Positions 5,962-6,387 of a stretch of DNA of 6,387 bases are shown here, in pieces. The notes under the pieces are model-generated. The model did not search any database, was not told the DNA's origin, and worked only from the letters and a program-made list of their open reading frames with translations. Each line of letters opens with the position of its first letter. The first letter of the stretch is position 1. This stretch comes from Lentisphaeria bacterium (lineage in GTDB: Bacteria > Verrucomicrobiota > Lentisphaeria > Victivallales > UBA1829): contig DXVA01000258.1 in the NCBI GenBank assembly GCA_019408975.1, positions 1-6,387 on the forward strand, given 5' to 3'. The position numbers were made by a program, and so were the translations under genes.

Positions 5962-6004
5962 GATCGAGCTCCTCATCGTAATTGCAATTATCACTATTAG
6001 ATGA

Positions 6005-6387
6005 CCCCGTATTTATCTTTTGTTATATGTTGATTATTATATAGTTGCGATATATGAATCTTCATAGAACTCCAGTTTTTCTGTTATTTCCGTATTTTTC
6101 TATTTTGAGTTGAAAATGTTCATGAGATATCATTAAATATTGCATCTGAAGCAAGTTTCTGCAAGTTGAAAAATGAGCTTGAAAATGGACTTTTTCCAGT
6201 CTGATGCGCGCAGTTTTATACTTGCTCGCATGAAGGTCATGAGCTGTTCTTGTCCTTTTCCGTCAGTCGGGTTATGGTGACGGAAAAGAACAAGAACAAT
6301 CATGTCAGGAGAACTGGAAAAATGAAGAACAAACACAGCCATCCCATAGGAAAAGAAAAAGTTGAAAGATGATGGTTCTGGATGCAA
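6005..6387. other. AT-rich region without a convincing gene
   Basis: No recognisable gene follows the truncated prepilin. The minus-strand frame 6387-6133 (84 codons within the window) is open to the right edge, contains no family I know, and overlaps the hairpin region, so I do not call it. The stretch is markedly more AT-rich than the operon at 387-2540. Its main content is a nested inverted-repeat structure at 6191-6322, listed separately. Confidence 0.5.
6191..6322. repeat. Nested inverted repeats (possible structured RNA or miniature element)
   Basis: The inner hairpin has arms at 6245-6265 and 6278-6298, 21 bp with one mismatch, around a 12-base loop. The mismatch (C6254 with A6289) would be a G-U pair in a minus-strand transcript. 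An outer perfect inverted repeat, TTTTTCCAGT (6191-6200) and ACTGGAAAAA (6313-6322), encloses it. A short CATGA/TCATG pairing lies between (6238-6242 with 6300-6304). Neither strand has a T-run after the stem, so it does not look like an ordinary terminator. Confidence 0.6.

Larger units (their letters stand above)
5746..5976 (+). repeat. Repeat/insertion unit 2 (231 bp, 77 codons)
   Basis: The unit has the same start and end as unit 1, with one extra codon in the middle. Compared with unit 1 the differences include many amino-acid-changing substitutions, yet no stop codon and no net frame change. Where unit 1 ends with GTGAAAATAAGAAAATTC, unit 2 ends with GTAAAAATAAGAATTTTC. It is followed by the remaining prepilin stem codons ATCGTAATTGCAATTATC. 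Confidence 0.8.
5477..6004 (+). pseudogene. Prepilin-type N-terminal signal ORF interrupted by two in-frame repeat units and truncated
   Basis: The 175-residue ORF starts MRKRRKFTLIELL, the basic leader plus FTLIELL core of type IV prepilins/pseudopilins, whose leader is normally cut before the Phe by prepilin peptidase. The hydrophobic stem should follow at once. Instead two repeat units (residues about 14-166) intervene, each starting MRKSNKS.KIGILF and ending VKIR.FTLIELL. After the third FTLIELL the native-looking stem resumes as IVIAIITIR but a TGA follows, so the whole pilin body is missing. The family normally continues with an alanine-rich stem such as AILAAMLLPAL. The FTLIELL codons are nearly identical in all three copies (TTG against CTG for the first Leu). 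The most likely state is a dead prepilin gene carrying insertions. A translated 175-residue product is possible but would have two extra Phe cleavage contexts of unknown use. Confidence 0.7.

Noticed and set aside
5518..5976. CRISPR array or diversity-generating retroelement repeats
   Set aside because: The units are over 220 bp, lack short identical repeats with unique spacers, and differ by scattered changes and not by A-specific substitutions. No cas or reverse transcriptase gene is present.
6133..6387. Minus-strand open frame reaching the right edge
   Set aside because: It has no recognisable domain, its TTG start coincides with the window edge, and it runs through a 21-bp hairpin. It could be the end of a gene outside the window, but cannot be supported.

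Overview
The window looks like chromosomal DNA from a Victivallis-like member of the Lentisphaerota (gut-type). This is an inference. It rests on a type IV prepilin-like signal of the form FTLIELLIVIAII, Tat signals of the form MNRRDFLK, a clan GH-A-like glycosidase fragment with an EWH motif, and Shine-Dalgarno-led genes. No rRNA or marker gene fixes the taxon.

Layout. Positions 1-386 hold no supported gene, but contain a short hairpin and a promoter. Positions 387-2540 carry a compact plus-strand set: a ROK-type regulator, a flavodoxin-family/FMN-reductase protein that overlaps it by ATGA, and a Tat-exported TIGR04076-like protein. Positions 2641-3330 are a graveyard on the minus strand: a cobalt/nickel ECF transporter ATPase (CbiO type) broken by at least three frameshifts, preceded by a one-helix membrane-protein fragment. 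Positions 3349-4140 encode an intact minus-strand short-chain dehydrogenase. Upstream of it (4203-4515) lie scraps of a second Tat-signal gene behind a promoter (4556-4585) with a MerR-like dyad. Positions 4716-5390 are the plus-strand C-terminal part of a glycosidase that has lost its N-terminus.

The most unusual part is 5477-6004. A start codon with a good ribosome binding site begins a prepilin signal (FTLIELL). Just after the LL codons the reading frame is interrupted by two tandem units of 228 and 231 bp. Each unit ends by re-creating the FTLIELL segment, and both keep the frame open. After the third FTLIELL the prepilin continues only as IVIAIITIR and stops. The simplest reading is a small non-autonomous element that inserts at, and regenerates, the conserved DNA encoding the prepilin signal. 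The right junction has a hairpin, the left junction has a 12-bp palindrome, and the middle holds an 8-bp microsatellite.

Positions 6005-6387 are AT-rich, with no convincing gene, but contain a 21-bp hairpin nested in a 10-bp outer inverted repeat.

How the genes fit together: the regulator, flavoprotein and TIGR04076 protein probably form one operon for a small redox function, with the ROK protein as local regulator. The SDR and the Tat-signal remnant look like part of a second redox cluster. The rest is decaying DNA, consistent with a genome region that tolerates insertions and deletions.
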